This document shows positions 1-10,984 of a stretch of DNA of 64,000 bases, in pieces. Source of the stretch: Perognathus longimembris pacificus (taxonomy: Eukaryota > Chordata > Mammalia > Rodentia > Heteromyidae); assembly GCF_023159225.1 (NCBI RefSeq), contig NC_063167.1:71611798-71675797 (forward strand), read 5' to 3'. The position numbers and the translations under genes are program-made. Each line of letters begins with the position of its first letter. The stretch's first letter is position 1. The notes under the pieces are model-generated. The model saw only the letters and a program-made list of their open reading frames with translations. It did not search any database and was not told the origin of the DNA.

Positions 1-704
1 GAGCCAAAGAAACGGGAGTGGGTGAGGAGGAGGAAGAGAAAGAGAAGCCCGTGTGCCAGAAATTCCTCCTGCGGGATCAGATGGCCGGGGGATGACATAT
101 CAGCAGGCCTTGCTGGGTGGTACCATTTTCTAACCAAAAACCAGGGAGAGGAGAAGCAGGGGCAGGCAGAGCAGGGGCAGTGGCTCTGAGAACTCCCAGG
201 GAAAGCTGAGCTGAGCTCAGTGCCTGACCCACACGGGCATGTGGCTGGCCCTGGCCACCAGCTGACAGGAGTCCGCAAATCTTCCCTCCCGGCCCTTCTG
301 CTGGATGTCTTCTGCTCTCGGCTCTCTTGCTCTCTTGACTGCACCGCAGCAGGCTTGAGGAAACTACTTCTCAGAGGAAAGCACTTTTTCTATTGTTTTT
401 ATGAGCTTGAGCCACATCAAATTGTCATCATTGTAGGTCAGAGGTGGCTGAAAAGTAGCAGTTTTATATGGTGCAAGGTAACAGAGAGGGCAGAGGTAGT
501 TCTCAAACTCAGGGATTCATTCCAAGGTTAAGGCATTTACACATTATGCTAGACTCTTTGGCCAGTGAGTCCCCACAATTCTGTGCATAAATCTGGCCTG
601 AGCTTCACCTAAAACAATTTTCATGACTTTGCCATGACAATTGCCATTGACTTTGCTTGGCTGGCTAGCCTTTCTCCCTACAGCAACAGTGAACTTCTGG
701 CTAT
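1..704. other. Non-repetitive spacer, no gene seen
   Basis: The stretch opens with a purine-rich segment and then mixed sequence. An open frame of 103 codons at 220-531 has no recognisable domain and no ATG start at its beginning, so I do not call it a gene. I see no repeat family here. Confidence 0.5.
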
Positions 705-1148
705 AGAACTGTATTAGTTCACTGTCCATTGCTGTAATAAAATACCTAAAGCTGGGTAGAATATAGCAAGAAGGGGTCTGGAGTGCTACGTTTTGAAACA
801 GAAAGTCCAAGATCAGGTGGCCCCATTGGCTGGGTCTCTGGCCATATCACACCATGGTGGGTGGATGGGTGGCGCCTGGTGGGCACATAACACCAGAGGA
901 AGGAGGGAGGAAGCCAGCAGGACTGAGGAAGGGCCAGTCTTGCTTTTACATACCGATTTAATCATGAGAACTAATCCATGAGATCTGTGTTCATCTCCTC
1001 AGAGAGCAACACCCCAAGCAAGCACCCCAAAGGCCTTCCCTGAGGTGCTACCTCTTGAAGGTCCTTTCACCTCTTAAATGGCCACACTGGGGACCAGGAT
1101 TCCATCTCCTGAGACCTGGGGGAATGAGACACCTCAAACCATTGCAAT
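705..1148 (-). mobile_element. MaLR-type LTR relic (ERVL-MaLR), antisense
   Basis: The right edge reads caaaccattgca, the reverse complement of the usual TG-tatggtttg start of MaLR LTRs. The left edge (attagttcactgtccattgc, then taataaaatacc) resembles their 3' end read in antisense. The middle carries a cluster like the MST/THE1 class, with catgagaactaatccatgag and a later aaaggcc. This is a solitary LTR relic with no coding capacity. The subfamily (MST, ORR1 or MLT) cannot be fixed by eye. Confidence 0.5.
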
Positions 1149-2285
1149 GTTACATGGGGCTACTGATCTCTTTCGTCTTCCTACACTCCTGCATCTCTTT
1201 CCTCTTGCCATCCCAGGCCATCCTTTATGCCTTTGCCACTCTGACAACTTCCCCTGCTGGACTGGGAGCTGCCGAGGTGAGGAAGGTTGGTCTTGCTTCC
1301 TATGGTTTGACACGCAAACCATAGGAATGGTTGATGTCAGGCAAATGAATGGATGGATGAGTGAATAAATTCCACGACAGGCTAATGATTGGATGGACAA
1401 GTGGATACATTTAATGAACCAGTACCCTCACCCCATACTTTCACTCTTTCATCTCTTATAGAAAGAGAATTATGAAAGGGTGACATGGATCAAGATGCAC
1501 TGTGTTCATCGACCGATGTGTTGAATTGAAACCCCCCTGTGCAGCTACTTAGAGATGGGAAGAATAAAAGAGACTTGTAATTTGTCACTCTGGTTTGAAC
1601 AGTTCTCTGTCTTATGGAAACAGATGTCTGGCTTCAGAACTATTTCTTGAACTTTGGCTAAAGCTCTGCCATGGAAGTTGGTGATATTCGTAATGTAAAT
1701 GAAGTATACTCATTAAACAAATAAAAAATCCTTTAAGAATATTCTATCATATCCAAGGAAAAGCTAGGTCTTAGGATTCTATTAATAAAGCAAGTTTCTC
1801 ATTTGTGCCAGCTTCTTAAATTTTCTCTTCTGGGGCCTGGATTTCACAGGAAGACTCTTCCTAAAGCACCAGGAATGCGGGCCCTCTTGGAGGCTCTTCA
1901 GGCTTGCCCCATGACACACCGGCGATTCCCATGTGTCACAGGAATGTGGACAGTGGCAGGTGACACTTCTTTAGTTGGATTGCTACCCACATATTTCTTG
2001 TGAAGAGAGAGTTATCAAAGAAAAGTGATGGAGACATGACTTCTGAGCCCTTCTAAGGACCAAATCTGCTCCCATTTTTTTCTAAAAGCAAACGGACACA
2101 GGTCTGTTCTATGTTGACAGAAGGGTTTGTCATGTACCAATGCTATGCGAAGCAGAAGGGATGAGCTGTCTGGCCATGGATACCTGTGCTTGGGTGTTGG
2201 TGTTTTCTGCCTGCAGCACTGCAATGGATACACAATGGACAAACACGCTTCTAACAGCCCTTACAACCCTTACCTTTTATGATTC
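1149..2285. other. Non-repetitive spacer, no gene seen
   Basis: Single-copy-looking sequence. It has a short run of ATGGATGG-like words near 1330-1400, which looks like a weak, decayed tetranucleotide tract. No open frame here is long or recognisable. Confidence 0.45.
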
Positions 2286-2289
2286 TATT

Positions 2290-2760
2290 CTATTCTAATC
2301 CCAGCCATATTCACTGTTGGCTTGTAGAATATAAATGTATACAGACATATTTAAATGAAATTATACTTACATGCTATCTGGTAACTTTCTATCACAGTAC
2401 TACATCATGTATATATGACTGAATTTTGTTTTTAAATGGGTTCAAAATATTCAAATGTATTCTGTGTTCTATTTAACCAATATCTTTATTTTTATTTAGT
2501 TTTCATTATTTAGAATTATTTAACTTTACTATCTTTACTTTTAAGAGCAGGATTTGCTCCTCTGACTTTTGATATTATAAATAAATAGGATCCTTGAATA
2601 GCCTTACTTAGAATTTTTACTGAGATGAGCATGTGAGTCAAGGAGTATCCTATTTTTTTTTTTTTTAAGATTTTGATGATTATTGTGGGACTACCTTTCA
2701 GAGAGAGCCTGTAGTTTATCTCCTCCCAGTAGTTTGTCATGACTTTGTGGACAACTTTCC
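2290..2760 (-). mobile_element. Possible decayed LINE-1 3' region, antisense
   Basis: Phrases such as cacagtactacatcatgtat and ttgatattataaataa resemble the antisense of LINE-1 ORF2 C-terminal sequence (the part coding for 'TMEYY' and neighbours) in old mammalian L1. The match is patchy and a T-run sits at 2651-2665. It is too decayed for a firm call. Confidence 0.35.
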
Positions 2761-2919
2761 AGAACTAGGAATCTACCATGTACAGCCGCCTGAGGAATGG
2801 CGGTTGTCTATACTAACTCCTTTTCACAACACCCCCTACCCTTTCTGACTGGAAGACACTTAAAGAAAGGTGGAAATAGGCTCACTAAATTCATGGACTT
2901 AGGAGTTAGAATTTGATTC

Positions 2920-3000
2920 AGATTTTGCTTCCACAGTGCAGAAACTGTAAGCAAGTTATTTAATCTGTCCTAACTGGTGTCCTTGTTTATACAACCCACA
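2920..3000 (+). repeat. Possible MIR SINE fragment
   Basis: The words gcagaaactgtaagcaagtt followed by atttaatctgtc resemble the MIR core (ggcaagtcacttaacctct). It is short and diverged. Confidence 0.4.
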
Positions 3001-3055
3001 GATCTGGCCACAGGGCAAAGGGCTTTTGTGGCTGCTGCTGCTGCTATTGCTCTGT

Positions 3056-3056
<1 letters not shown>

Positions 3057-3106
<50 letters not shown>
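3057..3106. repeat. (GT)n microsatellite
   Basis: About 25 uninterrupted GT units, preceded by a short GCT run at 3031-3045. Pure alternating purine-pyrimidine sequence of this length can adopt Z-DNA. Reading frames across it (Cys-Val or Thr-His runs) are artefacts. Confidence 0.97.
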
Positions 3107-3108
<2 letters not shown>

Positions 3109-3824
3109 ACGAGTTATAGAAAGGTCTTCAGGCATCACGGAATGAATACCCATTTTAACCATTGTCAATGTTAAGGCCTTGACTGGACACAGGCCCTTTG
3201 TCTTGCCAGGCAGTCTCTGCCCTTTGAGCCCTCCCTTCCCTTTAGGGTGTGTGGTGCATGGGGAAGGCCCACCACCCATTGTGGCCGCCATGGCCATAGG
3301 TCCTCTGAGTGTTCTGCTTGAGGTCTCTGCTTGCTCTGAAGGTAGCTCTGCTGACCTTCAGGATCCAGGACACAGTGTTGATCCCAGGAAAGACAGTAAT
3401 AGTTTTGTTGACAGATACTTTTCAACAGCTGTCTGGTATCTGGAAGGCTGAGAGAAGAGGTGGGAGGGAGAGGGATGGCTGGGGTTGGCCCACGTCGCCT
3501 TGAGCTTGTTTTCCTTGGATGAAACCCTGCATGGATGTCACACTTCTGGTTTTCTAGCCAGATTTCTTTTTTAACATAAAGCTTCCTCATCATTTTTTAA
3601 AATTACAAAGCAAAGTGACATTTAAGATTTTGGAACTGATAGTGTGAAGTAGAAAAGCATTTCTAGGCTTTGTGTTGGAAAGATATAAAGTGACACTCTG
3701 ATGGTAGGGACAACTCTGGAAGTCCCTGGGGTGCTCTCATCTCACAACAATGTCTTTCATGTCACCCACTCGGCCTGCTGGAGCTAACATTTAGGAAAGA
3801 CAATAGAAATTCTTTTGTAAAAAT
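3107..3824. other. Non-repetitive spacer, no gene seen
   Basis: Mixed sequence with overlapping open frames of 64-140 codons on both strands between 3171 and 3593. None has a domain I recognise, and opposing frames over the same bases suggest chance openness in GC-richer DNA. Confidence 0.45.
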
Positions 3825-4048
3825 TTCATCCCAGGGGCTGGGAAAATGGCCTAGTCGTAGGAGTGCTTGCCTCGTAAACATGAAGCCCTGGGTTCAATTC
3901 ATCAGCACCACATAAACAGAAAAAGCTGGAAGTGGCACTGTGGCTCAAGTCACAGAGTGCTAGCCTTGAGCAAAAAGAAGCCAGGGACAGTGCTCAGGCC
4001 CTGAGTCCCAAGCCCCAGCACTGGCAAAAAAAAAATAATTCATCCCAG
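3825..4048 (+). mobile_element. ID-headed dimeric SINE (IDL-Geo-like) with target-site duplication
   Basis: The SINE body runs from 3835 to about 4035. The left half is tRNA-Ala/ID-like (gggctgggaaaatggcctag, later gggttcaattc as B box). The right half contains gtggctcaagtcacagagtg and ggccctgagtcccaag, ending in an A-rich tail. Direct repeats ttcatcccag at 3825-3834 and 4039-4048 are the target-site duplication. The degraded A and B boxes suggest it is not transcribed. Confidence 0.9.
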
Positions 4049-4234
4049 TTTTCATAGTGGATATTATTCATAATAGTTTTTATATTTATATTCTTATATA
4101 CAATTCATAGCTCATGTTGTATCTCAGTTATAGACTAATAAAATTATTAGAGTGTTTTAAATGCATGACATTTAAGTGCTAATCCCTAGGGACCTTTTAC
4201 AATGCTGGTGTTGAGGGATACAATCAACAACAAC

Positions 4235-4520
4235 CTGGACGGCCGCAGGTGGCTCAGGCCTGCAATTGCACCTACTCAGGAGACTGAGATCTGAGGAAAG
4301 AGCTTCAAAAACAGCCCAGGCAGGAAAGTCTCTGAGACTCTTATCTTCAATTAACCAGAAAAAAAGCTGGAAACAGAGCTGTGGCTCACATATTAGAGCA
4401 CCAGCTTTGAACAAACAAGCTAAAAAATAGTGCCTAGGCCCTGAGTTCAAGCCGCAGTGCATGCTCACACACGTGTACACACGTGCACGCATGCACGTGT
4501 GCACACACACAAACAGACAA
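4235..4520 (+). mobile_element. 7SL-headed SINE with alternating purine-pyrimidine tail
   Basis: The head (caggtggctcaggcctgcaa, then tactcaggagactgagatct) is B1/7SL-like. The right half carries gagctgtggctcac and ggccctgagttcaagcc. The tail from about 4465 has become an irregular CA/TG/CG run (cacacacgtgtacacacgtg), which is Z-DNA prone. Confidence 0.85.
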
Positions 4521-4665
4521 ATAACAATCTCTTGCAGACTCTGCTCCCAGACTTTGCCCTTGGCTTTGTTCCATTTTTACCAAGAAGTATATAAAGAACA
4601 GGCAAGTTGGTATTATCAGAGAAGATGTTGTGCATCACCTCAATAGAGATTCGATGGGCAAGTAG

Positions 4666-5080
4666 ATAGGCAATAATAGTTAGGCAAATGTGAAACCGTA
4701 GCTTCTTTTATTGATGATCCTCTTATATCCTCTTCCTGTGGTTGTCCCCGCGCTATTACTGTATCTCATCTGAGTACCATGGATACTGTATATACTGGTA
4801 TTAGAACTAGGGAAGTAAAAGGGAATATCAAAATCGAGAGACAAAGGATAAAAAGACAAACGACTCCAAAAGCAATACTTGCAAAACCATTTGGTGTAAA
4901 CCAACTGAACAACTCACAGGGGGAGAGGGAAAGGGGAAGGGGTGAGGGGGGAGGTAACAAATAGTACAAGAAGTGTACTCATGGCCTAACATATGAAACT
5001 GTAACACACCCTCTGTACATCACTTTGACAATAAATAATTATTTTAAAAAATAGGCAATAGATAGGAAAATAGGCAAATG
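4666..5080 (+). mobile_element. 5'-truncated LINE-1 3' end with long imperfect target-site duplication
   Basis: The body 4691-5050 is only LINE-1 3' UTR. It aligns by eye with the 3' UTR of the larger copy at 23,330-23,690: a tactgtatata region, a G-rich polypurine tract at 4918-4951, then tatgaaactgtaacac and ctttgacaataaata. The flanks match as ataggcaata plus taggcaaatg on the left (4666-4690) and the same two words on the right (5051-5060 and 5071-5080). Confidence 0.85.
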
Positions 5081-5419
5081 GTGTCTTCCTAGCAGAAGTG
5101 CATTGTGGAGCATTCAGTCCTGTCTTCACGTGTTCAGCAGGAACTTCCTGAGATGCAAAGCTCCAGCAGTCCAGGCACTGTTAACCACTGCCCACCTTCA
5201 GGGCCTGTGGCCCTGAGCAACTGCCACCGGGGTGGGGTGGGGTGGGGCAGGAACCCATTCCCAATCAGCCCTCCCACAAGGGAACAGGAACAGGGTGATT
5301 CTCAAAGGAAAGGGCAATGAGCAGACACAGGGGACTGAAGTGTCAAAGGGAATCTTTTTTTTTTATTCTAGTGTAAAGTTTGTGCTTGGGGTTTGGTGTG
5401 ATTCCATGCACAGGGCCTA
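5081..5419. other. Non-repetitive spacer with a G-quadruplex motif
   Basis: Single-copy-looking sequence. Its one notable feature is the G-run array at 5229-5247, listed separately. No gene seen. Confidence 0.5.
5229..5247 (+). other. Strong G-quadruplex motif
   Basis: Four runs of exactly four G separated by single T loops. Short one-base loops and four-G tracts are the most stable known G4 arrangement. Confidence 0.85.
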
Positions 5420-5500
5420 ATTAGCTGGGTGAACTCAGACACAGCAAGTAACTGCTCTGAGATCTCTCTACAAGCTTCCTGTAAAATGGACAGACTTAAG
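5420..5500 (+). repeat. MIR SINE fragment
   Basis: The order agctgggtgaactcagacac, agcaagtaactgctctgag, then ctgtaaaatggacag follows the MIR consensus 'gctgtgtgacc...caagt.actt...ctgtaaaatgg'. Confidence 0.55.
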
Positions 5501-5717
5501 TTGGGGGTCAGTGACTGTCATCCTACTCAGGAGACAGATCTGAGGATTGTAGTTCAAAGACTGCCTGGGAAGGAAAGCACATAAGACTCTTATGTCTACT
5601 GAACTACTAAAAAGCCAGAAGTAGGGCCGTGGTTCAAGTCGTAGAATTTCAGCCTTAAGTGAAAAGTGCTAAAGGACAGTGTCCAGGCCCCTAGTTCAAG
5701 CCCCAATACCAGCATAG

Positions 5718-5774
<57 letters not shown>
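5501..5774 (+). mobile_element. 7SL-headed SINE ending in a (CA)n tail
   Basis: The head retains tactcaggagacagatctga. The right half retains gggccgtggttcaagtcgta and agttcaagccccaataccag. The 3' tail is a pure (CA)n run at 5721-5774. Confidence 0.88.
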
Positions 5775-5778
<4 letters not shown>

Positions 5779-6224
5779 TCCAGGATGACTTGAAACAGGC
5801 AGAGAGATCCTGCATCTTGTTTAATTTTGTAATACACAAGTCCTATTTGCATTATCTGATTCCAAATACATGGTGTAAGAGAAACACCAAATTTCAGGAA
5901 AATATGGTGGCCCAAAGCCTGGCTGTGAACCTAAAGCATTTTTACAAAAAAAAAAAAAAAAACACAAAACAACAACAACAACAAAAAAAAAAACCATGCT
6001 TGTTCTCTCTCTCCCTCTCACTCCCCCATCTCTCTCTTTTACCAGGAACAGGGCTAGAAGGCTAAGTGTCCAGCTTGCCTTGATTGATGACGCTGTAACC
6101 GGAGGCCTGATTTTTACCTCAAGGAGAACATTGCACTTACCAACTTGCAAATTATTAAAATACTGTTAAGAAGAATACAGACATTATCCGAAAATGTAAT
6201 TTTACAACAGGAGGGTTAAGGCCT
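5775..6224. other. Spacer with A-rich (CAA)n tract
   Basis: A run of about 16 A, a short (ACA)n stretch and another A-run lie at 5946-5993, followed by a CT-rich stretch at 6004-6045. No gene seen. Confidence 0.5.
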
Positions 6225-6905
6225 AAGTTCAAAAGCGGTGTGACTTTATTAGCAATCAAAGAAATGCAAAGGAAAACAAAGATACTTTTAAGTCAGCAAT
6301 AAAAAAATGAATAACTTAAAAGCTCAGTTTATGAAAACTGTGGTCATCTTGTGTTTTATATCAACATCCCCAAATAGGTCATTAAATTTGACCCTTTGAT
6401 TTCATGCCCTTGAATATATACTAAAAATTGTCCAAAACACAAAAAGTCATAGCTGTACAAAGACATTAATTATGGAGGGATCTATAAATTTCCTACAATA
6501 ATGGAATAAACAAGTCAATTAATTTTTTTTTGGTATTAGTCCTGAGGCTTGAACTCAGGGCCTGGTGCTGTTTCTTAGCTTTCTTCTCAAAGCTGATGCT
6601 CTACCAGTTAAACCACAATTCCACTTCCAGTTTCTTGGTGGCTAATTGGAGGTAAGAGTCTCATGTCCTTCCTGCCCCAGCTGGCTTTGGGCTGCTCTCC
6701 ATCCTCAGATCTCAGTCTCCTGAGTAGCTAGGAAAAATCAATGATTTTTACAATGAGAGCTGTGAGGTTTTGGTACAAAGCTTCTAATGTAGTGAAAACA
6801 AAATCAGATAAAAAGTGCATACAATGTGGAGTGGAAAAAGTTATATACATTCCAATTAAGACTGCATAAATAATAAGCATGCTTTTGAAAGACTCAAGGG
6901 AGTCT
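6225..6905 (+). mobile_element. Old LINE-1 ORF2 3' region, split by a SINE
   Basis: The words attagcaatcaaagaaatgc and caaggaaaacaaag-like text at 6250-6290, then gctgtacaaagacattaatt near 6452 and a catgagaatgag-like region after 6735, follow the order of the C-terminal ORF2 code of ancient L1. An antisense SINE (6525-6735) interrupts it. All frames are broken. Confidence 0.6.
6525..6735 (-). mobile_element. 7SL-headed SINE, antisense, nested in LINE-1
   Basis: A T-run opens the element, then ctgaggcttgaactcagggc, a central ctaattggaggtaagagtct and finally gatctcagtctcctgagtag. Related words tcaattaattttt (left) and tcaatgattttt (right) are a probable target-site duplication. Confidence 0.88.
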
Positions 6906-7924
6906 TAAGGTATAAACATACTTCTATATTCCTTTGGGGAATTATGGGAAATTTTCTCTCCATTATACTACAATTTGTGAGCTAAATTTATGATCCTTTG
7001 TACTTTGAAATTTAAAACATAACTAAAATATGTGCATACTCACAAACACCCACTAAAGTAGTAGTTGATTGACCCCCAATGACCTTGTCTTTCCCATTCC
7101 CCAGGGACTGCTACACCATTGCATTAAAGAAAGCCATTTGAGTTTCATTATGTGTACTCCTTCAATAGTTCAAAACAAAACAATTAACAAGAAGAAATTT
7201 TCCAGACAACCTATTTCCTCTGCATATCTTTTTTTTTTTTACAGTTTTACATAACTAGTGTCTTTTAGTTAAAATCTTTACCTGCCTTACTTAAAAATGA
7301 CTGCTATGAGTACCACGAAAATTCATTTCTACATCTCTGTAGGCTTTTCAAAGATAGCCAAGGCAAGAAGCTTATGGGCCAAGTATGTGATGTTAACTAA
7401 GGTCATGCTTGCTGGTGCTAAGGTCGCCCACATGACAGACTGCTATTTATAACCGAGACAATTGGTAAGTGACTCAGGAATGGCAGCTTAGAGGAATAGA
7501 ACTTGTTATTAGCTGGGGAGAAAATAACGGCCTGTAGGCCTTTTGAAACTGCTCCTTTTGTGGTTTCAGAATTCTGACATCACAATGATATTGCAATAAT
7601 GATGATAATAATAATAACAACAACAACCCCATTTTTAATGGTCTTACTGTAGTGCACTTACAAAGATGTCATCACCTCGTTTCTCCTTGTTGGGAACATA
7701 ATACTAATGGAAAGTAAGTTTGGAAAATGCTGGACAATCAATATCCTTTTGGGATGTTTACAAGATCAGTTAGTACAATAAAGATTATTTTCAAATGAAT
7801 GTCAGAACATATTGTTCTGTTTGGGGAAGGAAAAAGCAAGGCTAGGAAAGATAGATCTTCAGTATGAATACTCTAGGAAACATACCTTAGGGTATTCCTG
7901 GGGCGATGCTAGTCTAACTTGATA
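6906..7924. other. Non-repetitive spacer, regulatory candidate inside
   Basis: No repeat or gene recognised except an (ATA)/(ACA) microsatellite at 7603-7627. The block 7300-7600 looks complex and single-copy, and holds a MEF2-type word CTATTTATAA at 7443-7452. Confidence 0.45.
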
Positions 7925-8025
7925 CCTTCACTTTATAGATTTAAAAAACATGGAGACACAGAGAGGCTTCACAACTTGTCCAAGAGCATCTATGTTGAAT
8001 CTGAGAACTGAGACTAAAATCTTTC
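7925..8025 (-). repeat. MIR SINE fragment, antisense
   Basis: The order ctttatagatttaaaa, then ggagacacagagaggcttca, caacttgtccaagagc and atctgagaactgag matches antisense MIR ('tttacagatgaggaaactgaggc...gagagg...acttgcccaagg'). Confidence 0.65.
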
Positions 8026-8046
8026 TCACATATGGTCTACAATAAG

Positions 8047-8252
8047 TCCTCCTCCTCCTCCTCCTCCTCCTCCTCCTCCTCCTCCTCCTCCTCCTCCTCC
8101 TCCTCCTCCTCCTCCTCCTCCTCCTCCTCCTCTCCTCTCCTCTCCTCTTCCTCTTCTTCCTTAGCCTCCTCCTCCTCCTTCTCTTTGTTCTTTCTCTCCT
8201 CTTCTTTCTCCTTCCCTCCTCTCTTCTTCCCTTCTCCCTTCTTTTCCTTCTT
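8047..8252. repeat. (TCC)n microsatellite and polypyrimidine tract
   Basis: Twenty-eight TCC units (8047-8130) run into degenerate TCC/CTT sequence up to 8252. One strand is almost pure pyrimidine for about 200 bases. It abuts the 3' end of an antisense SINE, whose tail it probably expanded from. The polyserine and poly-Glu frames are artefacts. Confidence 0.95.
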
Positions 8253-8325
8253 CATTTGGTACTAGGCATTGAACTCAGGGCCCAGTACTCACCAGCCAGG
8301 TTCTCTATCATTTGAGCCATGTTAT
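8253..8325 (-). mobile_element. Partial 7SL-headed SINE (3' part only), antisense
   Basis: The words ggtactaggcattgaactca, gggcccagtactcacc and ctatcatttgagcc are the antisense right half. The left half is missing. Confidence 0.75.
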
Positions 8326-8330
8326 TCTTA

Positions 8331-9251
8331 TATTTAATTTTCTATCTTAAAAGCACTCATCTTCCAGGTTTTCAAATGATCTATAATGCCACAAACATAT
8401 TTGTTGGAATAGGAGGAATTTCATACAGACTGGTCCTTTATTTATTTATTATTGTTATAAAAGTCCTGTTTCTGAGGCATCACAGAACTTGGACCTGAGA
8501 TATAGCATTTCCTGCCACAGGATCCTGCCTTCCTAATTTTCAAAGGAGTTAGCATATGTAGACACTAAAGCTGAGGGGTGTGGGCCAGGGAGGGTCCTAA
8601 AGCAGCGTGGTCATCATCAGACCATGCAAGGGCATGTTCAATGCCACAGCATTTCAGCTAGGGTTAGGGGCATAGAAAAGGCAATGTGTCCTGATTTCAA
8701 AGAGAAGAAAAGAACAGCACTGAAGGCAGGGAGCCAGTCAGTCCATCACTGTAGCTTTAAGAAGAGTGGCTGTTTCAGCTTTCCAGGTACTGGGTTGTCA
8801 TGGCTGGGGTATGCTTGGGGTGGGGGAACCCTCTTAATTTAGGTCTGGAGTCATCATCGTTATGTATTAAGTGCCTGTAGACTTTTGTCTAAATTTTAAT
8901 AAGCTACCTATATGTTTGACTGGGCTTATTGAATCCACCTGAATAATTTCCTGCCTATTCCAGCAGCATTCATCATATATACTGTTTCCTGACACTTTTA
9001 CTAATGTGGTATAGGACACAAACCGAAGCTGTACTTTTATTCTTGTTGCTGTGCTTAAAATACCCACATGTATGCATATGGTTAATGGGCACTTGGAATA
9101 GGGAAGAAGATGTGTTTCTGTGTAGAGTGGGCAGGATCTGGAGGCAAGCTCCACTCGGAAGCCTGTTAGGGAGAAGGACTGAGTAATTGAATGAAAGGAG
9201 TAAAGACGCCTTGCTCAGCCCTCAGGAAAACACACCGAGTTCACAGTGCTG
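8331..9251. other. Non-repetitive spacer, no gene seen
   Basis: Mixed sequence. A frame of 95 codons on the minus strand (8867-9154) lacks any recognised motif. No repeat recognised. Confidence 0.45.
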
Positions 9252-9385
9252 AGATTTTACACATGGGGAAATTGCTGCAGCTCAGAGAGACTAACTTACT
9301 CTTCTTGTGGTTGCCAAGACAATAATGGTGGCTTCGAACTTCAGATCCACACCCCATGAATCTTTTCACAACACTCTCCTGTGGG
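9252..9385 (-). repeat. MIR SINE fragment, antisense
   Basis: The order gattttacacatggggaaat, tgctgcagctcagagagac, gcttcgaacttcagatccac and ccccatgaatcttttcacaa follows antisense MIR through its core. Confidence 0.65.
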
Positions 9386-10984
9386 AGAGAGTCTTTCCAG
9401 CCAGTAGTCTTGTTTCTAGGAGAGATGTTGTGGGTCTGAGAAAATGGTCCTAAATGCCCAAGGTTGTGTCCACATATGTATTTACAAATGTACCTGTATA
9501 AATTACATGTATTTAGTTAACAGAATAAAACTGCCCATTACTGGTCTCAGGTCACAAAGGGCTATTTTGTTGTTGTTTTGTTTTCCAGCATGGATAAAAT
9601 CCTGGACTGCTCCCTCACTCCTATGTGTAGGCCCAGTAAGGACTCTAAAGTTGATAGTCTTTAAAAGTCACTGGGGGAGCCTTGCCTTTCATTTGTAAGG
9701 CTAAGATAATAAGATTTGATCCTATTTGTGATGTCTATATCCAAGGATGTTATGAGAGTACTTTAGGTTCACATGAAAATAAAACTAACCTGTTGTAGTT
9801 AAAAGATGAAAAAAGTCTCATGACTTTGTCAGGGGACTAGTTTTTTTTGTTGTTGTTGAAAAGTTCCTAACCTGGTAAACGTCTTAGGAGTCCTGAAAAA
9901 ATGCATATAAAGAAGAGGGGGATTAACATTTTGAATGTGCCTATAGAAATTCTTCATATGGGAAAACGTCTTAGTGGTTTTATTGTACTGGATAGAGCCA
10001 AAGGATTACTTTTACATACAATCTCTCACCTAACGAGGACCACCTGGTATACTAGGATCCTATCCCATAAACTAGTGATGTCCCAAATCCCCTTCGACAA
10101 CAAAAGTCATATGACCGAGGCTCGGTCTGCTCTCTTTAGAAGGCACAGTCAGTTCTTCATTGGTGCTGAGGGGGGCGGGGGCTGCAGCATTTGCAACACA
10201 CAGTTTCCAAACAGCTTCCCCACCATCTTTCTTTCCTTGTTGCCTGACTGTGAAAGTGATCATTGAAATCTCTCCCCATGTGTTCAGCATTTCTGGGAGT
10301 CCTCACTCTGCATGTTGCCACCTAAGTTCAGTTTTCCTGCTGCTGGCCTTCTTGTCAGGAGTCCCCTGCAGCATCCCTTAACAAGAACGAAGCAGAGCTC
10401 TGCTGCAGGCAGCTCTTTATAGGATTCTCAGCCAGTTCTCAAGAACTCTGAAAGGCCCTGGATTACTTTCGTGTGTCTGATGAAAACAATGCAAACTCTA
10501 CCAGGGATAATGTCTGCATGTGTACACAATGAGGTCTCAGGCGGTCCTTAGACTTTCGAAAGCCCATCGTCCCATCAGCCATCTGGATGGTTGGCTGTCC
10601 ATCTACACCCCATGTTCATTCCCAAAGTGGTTGCTAATCACAAAGATTTGTGCATGTTACCTTCCATGTGGATAAAGAGTCCATTTAAAAGATCCAAATA
10701 TCTGTGTGTTTTCCTTAAAAAGGGCAAATTGACTTCTGATTTGAAATGAAATTTATACATTTCTAGAGAACTATCTACAACAAACATATTTACTCTGTAT
10801 GTTTATATGAATACAGTATTTGTGCCTGCATGCTTCTCTTTCTCTCCATATATACCCATTTTAACAGTGAAACACATTATACATAGCAACATGTGGTAAA
10901 ACAATGAAAGTTATAGGCACTGTGACATTTCCCTGTAAACATTTTAACTTCTAAGCAAATGAACTTCTATGAACTGTAGTAAGT
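9386..10984. other. Non-repetitive spacer, no gene seen
   Basis: About 1.6 kb without a recognised repeat. The 121-codon frame at 9901-10,266 begins at an ATG but shows no domain, signal peptide or splice context I can support. Short TTG runs occur near 9570 and 9850. Confidence 0.45.

Noticed and set aside
3835..3920. tRNA gene
   Set aside because: A- and B-box-like words belong to the ID half of a SINE with flanking repeats, and the cloverleaf is not kept.
8032..8265. Polyserine open frame and opposing poly-Glu/Lys frame
   Set aside because: Both are translations of the (TCC)n tract and its flanks.
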